Below the pieces are notes generated by a model. The model was not told the origin of the DNA, made no database searches, and worked only from the letters and a program-made list of their open reading frames with translations. This document shows positions 35,630-43,896 of a stretch of 64,000 nt of DNA, one piece after another; position 1 is the first letter of the stretch; each line of letters opens with the position of its first letter. The position numbers and the translations under genes were made by a program. This DNA comes from Paenibacillus andongensis (GTDB lineage: Bacteria > Bacillota > Bacilli > Paenibacillales > NBRC-103111). The stretch is taken from positions 2,363,001 through 2,427,000 of the forward strand of contig NZ_CP104467.1 in NCBI RefSeq assembly GCF_025369935.1. Direction: 5' to 3'.

Positions 35630-36625
35630 ATGAATCGGATAAATAAATCACCTTTTTCATTCTCTACCTGTTGGAATATCAAGAAACATGCAATCGGCCG
35701 TTCAATGATCGAGGAGATTCGTTCTCTTGGCTTTTCGAAGGTAGAACTGAATTATAACGTGACGAAAGACATGCTTACGACGATTGAGCCCATGATCGAA
35801 CGCGGCGAGATAAGCATTTCCAGTGTCCATAATACATTTCCACATGTGGCCGATCCGGATTATGGAACGGATTCGGTCCTTCTCGGCTTCGAAGACGAGC
35901 AGCGGCGCCAACGTGCCGTTCAATTGCTCCTTCGTTCCGCCGAATATGCCCATAGATACGGCGCAGAAGCCGTTGTCGTTCATCCAGGTGAAGTTCCCTT
36001 TGATTTCAATATTGATCACGAGCTGAAGGCCATTTATAAGTCGGAAGGGCCGGATTCGTCCGCTTATCGCGGGTTGTGGAAGAAAATGATCGAGCGGCGG
36101 GAAGCGCTGATCGAATTTTATATACAGAACATTCAGAGAAGCCTGGAAGAAGTATGTAACGAGTCTGTTAAACGGGGTTACAAAGTTCAATTCGGTATTG
36201 AAACCAGATCACGCTGCAATCAAATACCGACACTTCAAGAGGCCAATACCATCATAGATACGCTGGCTGGAGCGCCGCTTGGACTCTGGTATGACATTGG
36301 GCATGGCATCATGATGGAACGAATGGGACTTTACGATAACGCACGCGAAGCGAATGAGATGATTGGCAAAATCGTAGGTATCCATATCCATGAGACGATC
36401 GAACTGTCAGATCACTGGTGCCCGTACTTGCATAGCGGGGATATGACGTATTTTGATAGGTTCCTTCCTATCATAGCTGCAGCTCCGATTAAAGTTTATG
36501 AGCTGAAAGCTGCTTGCACACCTGAGGATATTGAACAGAGTCATCGGATATTGCTGGATAAACTTGAAGCGCAAACAGGATTTGCGTCCATGGAGAAAGA
36601 GGGTAAACCGTATGGTCTATCATAA
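35630..36625 (+). CDS. Sugar phosphate isomerase/epimerase-family TIM-barrel protein
   Basis: A 331-residue cytoplasmic protein of the AP-endonuclease-2/xylose-isomerase-like fold (PF01261). Strand-end residues expected to bind metal are visible: VELNYN, SVHNTF, VVVHPGEVPFDF, FGIETRSRCNQIPT, LWYDIGHG and VGIHIHET. ATG follows GGGGGAG. It overlaps the next gene start by 14 bp. Family members isomerise or epimerise sugars or cyclitols, or cleave keto-sugars; here it probably handles a product of the imported oligosaccharide. Exact substrate unknown. Confidence 0.8.
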   Translation: MNRINKSPFSFSTCWNIKKHAIGRSMIEEIRSLGFSKVELNYNVTKDMLTTIEPMIERGEISISSVHNTFPHVADPDYGTDSVLLGFEDEQRRQRAVQLLLRSAEYAHRYGAEAVVVHPGEVPFDFNIDHELKAIYKSEGPDSSAYRGLWKKMIERREALIEFYIQNIQRSLEEVCNESVKRGYKVQFGIETRSRCNQIPTLQEANTIIDTLAGAPLGLWYDIGHGIMMERMGLYDNAREANEMIGKIVGIHIHETIELSDHWCPYLHSGDMTYFDRFLPIIAAAPIKVYELKAACTPEDIEQSHRILLDKLEAQTGFASMEKEGKPYGLS

Positions 36626-38363
36626 GCTAGTGAAGATTAACGATCAATGGGTGCAAGAGGCTTTCGATCGTCAGGTAATGGATAACGAAAGCCGCTATTT
36701 CGGAGGCGTTGTTGATCCGGCAACAGGGATCCCATGGCCCAGTCATACGAATTCTCTCATGATTATGGGTTTATGGGCAGCTGCTATAATCAATCCGGAT
36801 TCTGCTTATTATCACGACAACGTCCTGTTGAAACGACTAAATAAACTGACGCGTTTTATGTTGAAATTCCAACATGATGACGGCACCATTTCACCAGGCT
36901 GGACCAACTATCATTCGCCACCTGACACAGCTTTCAACGTGGTAGGACTATCCCAAATCTACAAGCTGCTCACGTTAAGCGACTGGCAGCCGGCCGTGTC
37001 CGTTGCAGCCGATGTTCATCTTTTTCTGGGGCGGACGATTCCTGCCCTGCTAACAGGCGGCATCCATACGCCTAATCACCGTTGGGTGATCTGCTCAGCC
37101 CTTGGGTCCTTATACGATATCTTCGGAATCGAGGCGCTCAAGGAACGCGCTTCGGAATGGTTGTCCGAAGGGCTGGACATCACGCCGGACGGAGAATGGA
37201 CGGAGCGCAGCAACGGTATTTATAACGCGGTCAGCGACATTAATCTTTACTATGCTGCTCGGTATCTGGAGCGGCCGGAGCTGCTCGAGAGTGTGCGAGC
37301 TAATCTGAGGATGATGATGTATTTGGTTCACCCTGACGGTGAGATCGTGACGGACTATTCGGGACGTCAAGATTTTGGACAAAAGTTCACGCTTGCCGAC
37401 TATTATTCCATTTATCAGCTTATGGCGGTCCATGACCGGGATCCTTTGTTTGCGGCCATGGCCAGCTTGGCGGGCGAAGCGATTACCCATCCGGGCGCCC
37501 TTCCGAACAACGCCATGCTAAACCTATTGCTTCATCCGGCTTTGCGGGAGAACTCGGTGCAACCGGCGGAGCTTCCTACCGAATACCGTAAAATCATCAA
37601 TGGCGACTTCAATCGCTCCCTGTACTTATCCAAAATGGAGCAAGCCGGTCATAACGGTAAAATCTCGCACAGCAGCTTTCACCCGGAATTCGGCGCCCCG
37701 GTGGCTAGACACCGGATCGGCAAAACCAGTGCGACTGTCATGACGGAGGCTACCTCTTTCTTCGCGTTACGTCACGGCCATGCCAGACTGCTAGGCATTC
37801 AAGTAGGCTCCAACTTTGAGCCTGGCACGATCAAGTTCAAGGAGCTGCAGGAGCGCAGTGGTGCATACCTACTGAAGGCGCAAGAGAAAAAGGGCTATTA
37901 TGGCCCAGTCCCGCAGGCGGAGCTTCCCGAAACTGCATCGGAATCTCTAAGCCCGTGGTACCTGCTCCCGCATCACACACGGTCCATGACCCATGAACAG
38001 ACGCATGAGACATTCGTTGAAGCGGCAGAGACCAAGGAAGGATGGACGCTGCGTGTTCGGTCAGACAAGCCGGCGGATGTGTTAACACAGGTTGTCTTTC
38101 TTTTCGGAGCGGAGGGGACGCTGCATACCGATGGCTGTGAGCCCGTCGGTGAAGATACAATCATGTGGCGTAATGGCAGCGTCAGATACGAGAATAAGGG
38201 GGATTGGATTGAAATAGAGGGTGCTGCTTCTGAGCATTCGTCAACAGCCATCCGCAATATGGTTTATCCGAGGGGCTGTCAAATGCTGCTTGTCAATCTG
38301 ATTACACCGATCAATCATACATTCAATATTCGGGTTTCACCGAATGCTGCTTCGAATGGTTAG
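36612..38363 (+). CDS. Uncharacterised toroid-like carbohydrate-active protein (heparinase II/III-like?)
   Basis: A 583-residue protein without signal peptide, so cytoplasmic. ATG 36612 (after AAAGAGGG, overlapping the isomerase gene) is preferred over an upstream in-frame start. Residues 1-350 are rich in helices and aromatic pairs (FKLTRFMLKFQHDDGTISPGW region; PDGEWTERSNGIYN; LVHPDGEIVTDYSGRQDFGQ), recalling the (alpha/alpha) barrels of polysaccharide lyases and glycuronyl hydrolases. The C-terminal half (SHSSFHPEFGAPVARHRIG onward) looks beta-rich. The layout helical barrel plus beta-sheet domain suits heparinase II/III-type enzymes, but I see no decisive catalytic motif. Its operon suggests action on the imported uronic oligosaccharide. 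Confidence 0.6.
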   Translation: MVYHKLVKINDQWVQEAFDRQVMDNESRYFGGVVDPATGIPWPSHTNSLMIMGLWAAAIINPDSAYYHDNVLLKRLNKLTRFMLKFQHDDGTISPGWTNYHSPPDTAFNVVGLSQIYKLLTLSDWQPAVSVAADVHLFLGRTIPALLTGGIHTPNHRWVICSALGSLYDIFGIEALKERASEWLSEGLDITPDGEWTERSNGIYNAVSDINLYYAARYLERPELLESVRANLRMMMYLVHPDGEIVTDYSGRQDFGQKFTLADYYSIYQLMAVHDRDPLFAAMASLAGEAITHPGALPNNAMLNLLLHPALRENSVQPAELPTEYRKIINGDFNRSLYLSKMEQAGHNGKISHSSFHPEFGAPVARHRIGKTSATVMTEATSFFALRHGHARLLGIQVGSNFEPGTIKFKELQERSGAYLLKAQEKKGYYGPVPQAELPETASESLSPWYLLPHHTRSMTHEQTHETFVEAAETKEGWTLRVRSDKPADVLTQVVFLFGAEGTLHTDGCEPVGEDTIMWRNGSVRYENKGDWIEIEGAASEHSSTAIRNMVYPRGCQMLLVNLITPINHTFNIRVSPNAASNG

Positions 38364-38373
38364 GAGAGATAAC

Positions 38374-40608
38374 ATGACTGTTTATTTTCACGAACAAGAA
38401 AGCGCCCATTACCGCTTTGGCGACAATGCCGCCGAAATCCTGAAGGTTCTGGCGCAGCGGTACATCGGGGCCAATCCTCAAGCCGGATTTGTCTACCGTA
38501 CATTTCATCAATCAGGTGTGCTGCAAAATAAGGAAGGTCTGTATGAGATCGACCTAAGCCAGCGGTTTCCAAACGCCAAGCCGGGGCAATGGGCCTATGG
38601 TGCAGGCGTTGTTTGGAGCGATGAGGAGCGGAATCTGGATATCATCATCCGCTGCCTAGGTCCGGTCCGCTTCTTTTTTAACGGCAGTCTAACCTATCGC
38701 TCCAATGTCATAGACGAGATGAGTCCGGACGCAAGCGTGAAGCTGAACATCACCTTTACAAAAGGCTGGAACACCTTGTTCATCAAAATGAAGCATACAC
38801 CTGCCGGCTTTGGCTGTTTGATCGGATCGGATGAAGCCAAAGTCCGCATATTGAGCGTACTGGCTCCGTTTAAGGAAAGACAAGGAAAGGCGGGATGGGT
38901 ACTCTCCGCTCCTGTGGACAAGGATGTGGTTCTGGATGAAACCGCGCTGCCTGACCTGCTATCTTATGAACAGAATAGCGGACTAAGCTGGTTTCCCGAG
39001 TACCAGTGGAACGAGGAAGAACGTGAGCTTCCTTCTTTGGAAAGAATGTATGGCCGCGAGCCGGGCAAGTTTGCTTTTGCTTGGACCCGTTTTCGTCAGC
39101 ATTTAGCCGGAAGCCATCCTGTGAATATGGTTATCACCTCTTCGGGCCCCATTACGGTATGGATTAACGGAAAAGAGACGGTGAAAGAAAATAGTGCCGG
39201 ACATTATGCACTTGAGGTTCCGTTATCTAACGGAGTATACGATTTGCTTGTGAAAAGCATTTGCGGTGAAGGCGTTTGGGGTTATACGTTAACGGCTTCC
39301 ATAGGCGGCACTCCCATTGATCTATATGCTCCCCATCAAGTGCATGGATCAGGAGATGCGGCTTGGCTGTATGTCGGACCGTTCCAAGCGGAGGCGGAAC
39401 CCGAGCTAAGCGATTTGCAGCGAACAGACCGTTTGTATGCGACAACAAGAGAAGTAAAGGAAAAGACAAACTACGCTTACTGGCGGCTGGACCTTCCTCA
39501 TGCCTGGATTCGTCCTTATTATGAGAACTCTATGCTGAGCAACAAATGGACTGTAGGCACAATGACCAACTATGCCCGTTGGGATTATCCGCTCGGTGTT
39601 ACGATTTACGGGTTGCTTCAAACAGGACGTTTTCTCCATAGACCGGACATGATTCGTTATGCCACGGAACACGTTCAAGCATGTACGGATATGTTCGAGT
39701 ATTCTCTCTGGGACGCTCAGCAGTATGGCTTTCCCGCTATCAACCAGCAGCTGGTTATGATGAAAATGCTCGACAACTGCGGTTCCTTCGGCTCAGCTAT
39801 GCTCGAAGCCTACCGGGAATGCGCCGATAACGCCTTTTTACCTGTGGCCTCCCGGATCGCGGACTTTATGTTGAACAAGTTGGAACGTCGTGAGGACGGA
39901 GCGTTTTACCGAACGTGTCCGGGGGAATATTCAGCGGATACCATGTGGGCCGATGATTTATACATGAGTACGCCGTTCTTGCGTCGTTACGCTGAAATAT
40001 CGGGTGATGCCCGTGCGCTGGATGAAGCTGCAAAGCAGTTTTTACGATTTAGAAATTATTTGTTCATGCCGGAGCAGCGGATTATGTCCCATGTTTATGA
40101 TTTTAAGTATGGGCGTGCAACAGGCATACCATGGGGCCGCGGAAACGGTTGGGTGTTGTTCTCCTTGACGGAGGTTTTGGAAGTTTTGCCGGAGACGCAC
40201 GAAGATCGACCAGCGCTGCTCGAATTTTTTAATGAGCTGTGTGAAGGTTATTTAGCTCTGCAATCGGCCAGTGGACTATGGCATCAGGTGTTGAATGCTT
40301 CAGAAACCTATTTGGAAGCGTCGTGCACGGCGATGTTTGCCTATGCTTTTGCTCGGGGCGTCCGTTTTTCTTGGCTTCGCGAACCCAATCGTTATGCGGA
40401 GGCCGCCTTTTTAGCATGGAACGGTCTAAGCCGAATCGCCATAGACCGCCAAGGCAACGTACACGGTGTGTGCAGCGGCTCTAGATATGCGTTTCATCCC
40501 GAATACTACAATGAGGATCTTCGTACTGTAACCAATGATAATCATGGAATTGGTATTATGATGCTGGCTGGAACGGAAGTCGCGAAATTGAAGGGTTACT
40601 TGTCTTAA
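38374..40608 (+). CDS. GH105-type unsaturated glycuronyl hydrolase with N-terminal beta-sandwich domains
   Basis: A 744-residue cytoplasmic protein. ATG 38374 follows AGGAGAG; an earlier in-frame ATG at 38344 overlaps the previous gene and is less likely. Residues about 1-330 form two domains that look like carbohydrate-binding jelly rolls (repeated IxxxLGPVRFFFNGSL- and ITSSGPITVWINGKE-type motifs). Residues about 360-744 form the (alpha/alpha)6 barrel of GH88/GH105: the catalytic Asp region TMWADDLYMSTPFL, and GIPWGRGNGWVLFSL. GH105 enzymes remove the unsaturated uronic acid left by lyases on rhamnogalacturonan or similar glycans. No signal peptide, so it works on oligosaccharides imported by the adjacent transporter. 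Confidence 0.85.
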   Translation: MTVYFHEQESAHYRFGDNAAEILKVLAQRYIGANPQAGFVYRTFHQSGVLQNKEGLYEIDLSQRFPNAKPGQWAYGAGVVWSDEERNLDIIIRCLGPVRFFFNGSLTYRSNVIDEMSPDASVKLNITFTKGWNTLFIKMKHTPAGFGCLIGSDEAKVRILSVLAPFKERQGKAGWVLSAPVDKDVVLDETALPDLLSYEQNSGLSWFPEYQWNEEERELPSLERMYGREPGKFAFAWTRFRQHLAGSHPVNMVITSSGPITVWINGKETVKENSAGHYALEVPLSNGVYDLLVKSICGEGVWGYTLTASIGGTPIDLYAPHQVHGSGDAAWLYVGPFQAEAEPELSDLQRTDRLYATTREVKEKTNYAYWRLDLPHAWIRPYYENSMLSNKWTVGTMTNYARWDYPLGVTIYGLLQTGRFLHRPDMIRYATEHVQACTDMFEYSLWDAQQYGFPAINQQLVMMKMLDNCGSFGSAMLEAYRECADNAFLPVASRIADFMLNKLERREDGAFYRTCPGEYSADTMWADDLYMSTPFLRRYAEISGDARALDEAAKQFLRFRNYLFMPEQRIMSHVYDFKYGRATGIPWGRGNGWVLFSLTEVLEVLPETHEDRPALLEFFNELCEGYLALQSASGLWHQVLNASETYLEASCTAMFAYAFARGVRFSWLREPNRYAEAAFLAWNGLSRIAIDRQGNVHGVCSGSRYAFHPEYYNEDLRTVTNDNHGIGIMMLAGTEVAKLKGYLS

Positions 40609-40653
40609 ACACAGTTTGATTCTAATTGCATTAGTTATTCAAAAAAAAAATAG

Positions 40654-40690
40654 AAACAGCAGTTCAAAGGTACTTTGGACTGCTGTTTTT
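40654..40690 (+). terminator. Rho-independent terminator of the oligosaccharide operon
   Basis: AAACAGCAGTTCAAAG pairs with CTTTGGACTGCTGTTT around GTAC and is followed by TTTT; an A-run precedes it, so it could serve both strands. Confidence 0.88.
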
Positions 40691-40717
40691 ATATGCGCCT
40701 AGTTCGCCAATACCAGA

Positions 40718-40850
40718 CTATTTTCTTTTCATACGATATAGCTTTTGCGGGCGGCCAATTGATCCGTATTGAAGGAATTCATCAACGATGCCTTCTTTTG
40801 CTAAGTATTTCAAATAATTGCGTATCATTATTTTGATTTTTGAAACCGGA
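40718..40850 (-). pseudogene. C-terminal remnant of a CitT/MalR-type response regulator
   Basis: The minus-strand frame ending TAG at 40718 reads IRNYLKYLAKEGIVDEFLQY and then GSIGRPQKLYRMKRK. The block RNYLKYL...QYGSIGRPQKLYR matches the winged C-terminal part of citrate/malate-type regulators (RRYLEYL...YGxVGRPxRxYRL). No receiver domain or start is present. The following stretch to 40970 has a minus-strand frame with VNDYPVQFPENGTLVIDEN that I cannot assign, probably another scrap. Confidence 0.6.
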
Positions 40851-40983
40851 GGAGGACCTTATAGTAGGAATCCATTCCCTCTTGACGCTATGTGGATATT
40901 TTCATCAATTACAAGTGTCCCATTTTCCGGGAACTGAACCGGATAATCATTGACACCCCAAAACAATAGATGATACTATTAAA

Positions 40984-41013
40984 TTGTTAATATATAAAAC
41001 CTTGGTTTATTAT
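40984..41013 (+). promoter_or_regulatory. Probable promoter of the IclR gene
   Basis: TTGTTA (40984-40989), spacer 18, TATTAT (41008-41013). The -10 lies inside an 18-bp palindrome, so a repressor bound there would block initiation. Confidence 0.5.
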
Positions 41014-41021
41014 AATAAACC
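41004..41021. promoter_or_regulatory. Perfect 18-bp palindrome, candidate IclR operator
   Basis: GGTTTATTATAATAAACC is a perfect inverted repeat ending 22 bp before the IclR start codon and overlapping the likely -10 box. IclR-family repressors usually autoregulate through such palindromes. Confidence 0.65.
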
Positions 41022-41043
41022 ATTTTCTTGGGGGCACTGAAAC

Positions 41044-41793
41044 ATGGAAAGGAAATACTGGGTTCCTGCGTTGGAAAAAGCGAACGATGTGCTGATGCAA
41101 ATATGCGAGCGGCCCTCTGAGTTAAAGCTGATCGATTTATCCAAACGATTGGAAATAAACAAAAGCTCCATGTTTACTTTGCTGAACACAATGGAAGCGC
41201 TTGAATGGATTGTTCGCGAAAATGATGCTACCTATTCGCTAGGATCTAAACTGGGTTCTTGGGGTAACGCGTTCTTTAAACAGTTCAGTCTTATTGATCG
41301 TTTTCGAAAGGAAGCAGCTGTTACGAAGCACGTTATTCTCGAGACGATTCAGTTGGCAAAGCTGGAGCAGCACGATGTATTGTATCTCGCTAAAGAAGAG
41401 ATGCCATCTCCTGTAAGGATCTCTTCAGAGCCGGGCATGAAGCTGCCCGCTCATGCGACAGCTCTTGGCAAAGCGATGCTTGCGTGGCTCGATCCTGCTG
41501 AATTTGATGCACTATATCCGGCAGATGAGCTTGCGCCCAGCCTCACCCCTCATACACTGAGATCCCGGGAGGTGCTGCACCACGGTCTGGTTGCCGTACG
41601 GGAAGCCGGATGTGCGTTCGATCTGGAAGAGGCAGTGATGGGCTTCTGTTGCGTTGCCGCTCCGGTACGTGACGGAGAAGGGCGGGTTGTCGCCGCGATC
41701 AGCTGTTCGATGTTCAAGCACGATTGGGAGCAGAAGCGGGAATTGGCCATGAATGAAATTCGTGCACTGGCACAAAGGTTGTCACAGTCCTGA
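41044..41793 (+). CDS. IclR-family transcriptional regulator
   Basis: A 249-residue regulator: winged helix-turn-helix about 5-75 (LIDLSKRLEINKSSMFTLLNT), effector-binding IclR domain about 80-249 with the characteristic LPAHATALGKAMLAWL and CAFDLEEAVMGFCCVAAPVRD. It controls sugar acid or aromatic catabolic genes in most bacteria. Here it heads a cluster with an SDR and an FAH-family hydrolase (48 bp downstream), consistent with sensing a keto-deoxy sugar acid. A perfect palindrome overlaps its promoter. Confidence 0.92.
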   Translation: MERKYWVPALEKANDVLMQICERPSELKLIDLSKRLEINKSSMFTLLNTMEALEWIVRENDATYSLGSKLGSWGNAFFKQFSLIDRFRKEAAVTKHVILETIQLAKLEQHDVLYLAKEEMPSPVRISSEPGMKLPAHATALGKAMLAWLDPAEFDALYPADELAPSLTPHTLRSREVLHHGLVAVREAGCAFDLEEAVMGFCCVAAPVRDGEGRVVAAISCSMFKHDWEQKRELAMNEIRALAQRLSQS

Positions 41794-41841
41794 AGCAATA
41801 AGAGTAAGCCAAACTAAAATTTGAATGAGGAGTTGAACACA

Positions 41842-42615
41842 ATGAGGCTGCAGAACAAAATCATTCTCATCACCGGTTCCGGTTCAGGGATCGGGAAAGC
41901 AACGGCGCTTCTGTTCGCCAAGGAAGGCGCGACGGTTATCGTCAACGATTTGGCCGCGGATAAGGGCCAAGAAACCGTAGATGAAATTACATCGGGGGGC
42001 GGTTCGGCTGTATTCATTCAAGCCGATGTGACCATCCCTGAATCGGTGAAGTCGATGGTGGACGAAGTGATCGCAAGGTTTGGCAGGATCGATGTGTTGT
42101 TCAACAACGCCGGTGTTAGCGGTGTTGGCGCCATTCACGAGGTGGAGCCGGAAGCGTGGGACCGTGTGATCAACATCAATATCCGCGGCGTATTTTTGCC
42201 GAACAAGTACGTGATCCCTCATATGATGGAGCAGAAGAACGGCTCGATCATTAACATGTCATCATGTATCGCGGAGATCGGCCTGGCGCGCCGCGCTTCC
42301 TACTCGGCAACGAAGGGGGCCGTGCTGGCTTTAACGAAATCCATGCAGGTTGATTACGCGCCTTATGGGATCCGTGTGAACGCCCTGATGCCAGGAACTG
42401 TTCTTACGCCATTTGTTGAAAATTACTTACGCACCTCCTACGACGATATTGAAGCAGGCTACGAATCGCTTAAAAAGCGTCAACTTAGTGGCGATCTGCT
42501 TCGTCCGGAGGATGTGGCCAAGGCGGCGCTCTTCCTCGCATCGGACGATTCGAAATTCATGATGGGCTCTCCGCTGTACATTGACGGCGGAGTTGTCTTC
42601 GGCAAGAACGGCTAA
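41842..42615 (+). CDS. Short-chain dehydrogenase, candidate 2-keto-3-deoxy-sugar-acid dehydrogenase
   Basis: A 257-residue classical SDR. NAD-binding TGSGSGIG (11-18), NNAG (88-91), catalytic Ser near 140, Tyr154 and Lys158 in YSATK, and C-terminal MMGSPLYIDGGV. ATG 41842 follows GAGGAG at ten bases; an in-frame TTG at 41821 is less likely. Located 28 bp before an FAH-family hydrolase. In the known diketo-hydrolase routes for L-rhamnose and L-fucose an SDR oxidises 2-keto-3-deoxy acid at C4 and an FAH-family enzyme then cleaves the diketo acid; this pairing suggests the same role. Confidence 0.85.
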   Translation: MRLQNKIILITGSGSGIGKATALLFAKEGATVIVNDLAADKGQETVDEITSGGGSAVFIQADVTIPESVKSMVDEVIARFGRIDVLFNNAGVSGVGAIHEVEPEAWDRVININIRGVFLPNKYVIPHMMEQKNGSIINMSSCIAEIGLARRASYSATKGAVLALTKSMQVDYAPYGIRVNALMPGTVLTPFVENYLRTSYDDIEAGYESLKKRQLSGDLLRPEDVAKAALFLASDDSKFMMGSPLYIDGGVVFGKNG

Positions 42616-42643
42616 TTTATAATCGGAGGCTAGAGATAATCCT

Positions 42644-43546
42644 ATGAAACTACTAACTTTTATTGAGAACGGATTGCAGCAGTTAGGCGTAAAAACAAAC
42701 ACCGGTGTTGTACATATTGCTAAAGCGTTACAAAGTGTGCCTGCGAAGGGCAGCGTTCCGACAACCGTTCACCAGGTCATCGAGGGGGGCGTAGATGCGG
42801 TATCCGCACTGCAGGCTTATGTGGACGAAGCGCTGGCTGCCGGCGGAAGCTTCATCCTGAACGAGGAAGAAATTACGTACGGTCCGTGCGTGACGCATCC
42901 GAATAAAATGATCTGCGTCGGACTTAACTATCGCAAGCACGCGGAAGAAACGAATGCGCCGATTCCGAAATTTCCGATTTTGTTCAACAAATTCAACAAT
43001 ACACTGACCGGGAACGGTCATGACGTCCCGCTGCCGATTAAAGTGACCGACAAGGTGGACTATGAAGCGGAGCTCGTTATCGTGATCGGTAAGGAAGCCA
43101 AGTATGTCGCAAAAGAAAATGCACTGGACTACGTATTCGGCTACTGCAACGTCAACGATTTGTCCGCACGCGATTTGCAGATGAGAACTCATCAGTGGCT
43201 GCTCGGCAAGTCGTGCGACGGATTCAGTCCGCTCGGTCCGTATCTTGTCACAGCGGATGAGGTAGGCAACCCGAACGATTTGTCTATCCGCTGCATCGTG
43301 AACGGTGAAGTCCGTCAAAGCTCGAACACTTCGGATATGATCTTCCATTGCGATGAGATCGTCAGCTACATCTCTCAGCACATGACGCTGGTGCCAGGCG
43401 ATATTATTCTTACAGGCACGCCAGAAGGGGTTGTTCTTGGGTATCCGGAGGATAAGCAAGTGTATCTGAAGGACGGCGACGTTGTGACTATCGAGATCGA
43501 GAAGCTCGGATCTTTGACCAACCGGATGGTAAACGAACAAGCCTAA
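42644..43546 (+). CDS. FAH-family hydrolase, candidate 2,4-diketo-3-deoxy-sugar-acid hydrolase
   Basis: A 300-residue fumarylacetoacetate-hydrolase-family enzyme. The C-terminal catalytic domain (about 80-300) shows ICVGLNYRKHAEE, the metal-binding DYEAELVIVIGK, NDLSARDLQMRTHQWLLGKS (short form: NDLSARDLQMR), SPLGPYLVTADE and ILTGTPEGVV. Family members break C-C bonds in 1,3-diketones. Next to the SDR and followed by lutABC, the likely reaction is 2,4-diketo-3-deoxy-fuconate or rhamnonate to pyruvate plus L-lactate. ATG with GGAGGC upstream. A terminator follows. Confidence 0.85.
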   Translation: MKLLTFIENGLQQLGVKTNTGVVHIAKALQSVPAKGSVPTTVHQVIEGGVDAVSALQAYVDEALAAGGSFILNEEEITYGPCVTHPNKMICVGLNYRKHAEETNAPIPKFPILFNKFNNTLTGNGHDVPLPIKVTDKVDYEAELVIVIGKEAKYVAKENALDYVFGYCNVNDLSARDLQMRTHQWLLGKSCDGFSPLGPYLVTADEVGNPNDLSIRCIVNGEVRQSSNTSDMIFHCDEIVSYISQHMTLVPGDIILTGTPEGVVLGYPEDKQVYLKDGDVVTIEIEKLGSLTNRMVNEQA

Positions 43547-43563
43547 TTATGATGCAGTAAAGG

Positions 43564-43591
43564 AATCGGACCAGTCTTGGTTGGTCCGATT
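43564..43591 (+). terminator. Hairpin after the FAH-family gene
   Basis: AATCGGACCA pairs perfectly with TGGTCCGATT around eight bases, 18 bp after the stop codon. The T-run is missing, but position fits a terminator. Confidence 0.6.
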
Positions 43592-43693
43592 GAATGTATG
43601 AACGCACGTCTGATAACCTGGACGCTTACAGTTAAAGCCGCTAGCCGGATGATCATATGGAACATTAATGTTAAGAGAATAGCACTTCGCGAG

Positions 43694-43739
43694 AATAAAG
43701 AAAATCCTCCAACAACACTAAGGAGTGATTTTCTTTATT
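43694..43739. terminator. Long AT-rich hairpin upstream of lutA
   Basis: AATAAAGAAAATCCTCC pairs with GGAGTGATTTTCTTTATT (one bulged T) around AACAACACTAA. Tail TTTCC. It may terminate in either direction or act as a leader structure for lutABC. Confidence 0.6.
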
Positions 43740-43792
43740 TCCACATAAGAATTTTATTAGTTTCCCGACTTGGTCAGATAACGAAATTCTTA

Positions 43793-43868
43793 TTGGCAAA
43801 TAAACCTACCTCGAATCGCGGTCGTTCATCTCCGAAAGACTTCGAAAGAGGTTTATCTCATATCAACC
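43793..43868 (-). repeat. Dispersed repeat copy A (about 70 bp)
   Basis: This block, from TTGGCAAATAAACCTACCTC to GAGGTTTATCTCATAT, is closely similar to 61728-61798. Read on the minus strand both copies encode a similar peptide: here KPLSKSFGDERPRFEVG. Most differences between copies are silent or conservative in that frame. This copy has one extra T after the ATGAGA start region, so its frame is not joined to an ATG. Lies in the lutABC leader. Confidence 0.6.
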
Positions 43869-43896
43869 GAAACACATCATTCAAGAGAGGTGCATC

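Noticed and set aside
42728..43540. 270-codon minus-strand frame opposite the FAH-family gene
   Set aside because: Antisense shadow; the plus-strand gene has clear family motifs.
43793..43868. Riboswitch in the lutA leader
   Set aside because: The conserved block does not match any riboswitch that I know, and its conservation pattern fits minus-strand codons better than a plus-strand structure.
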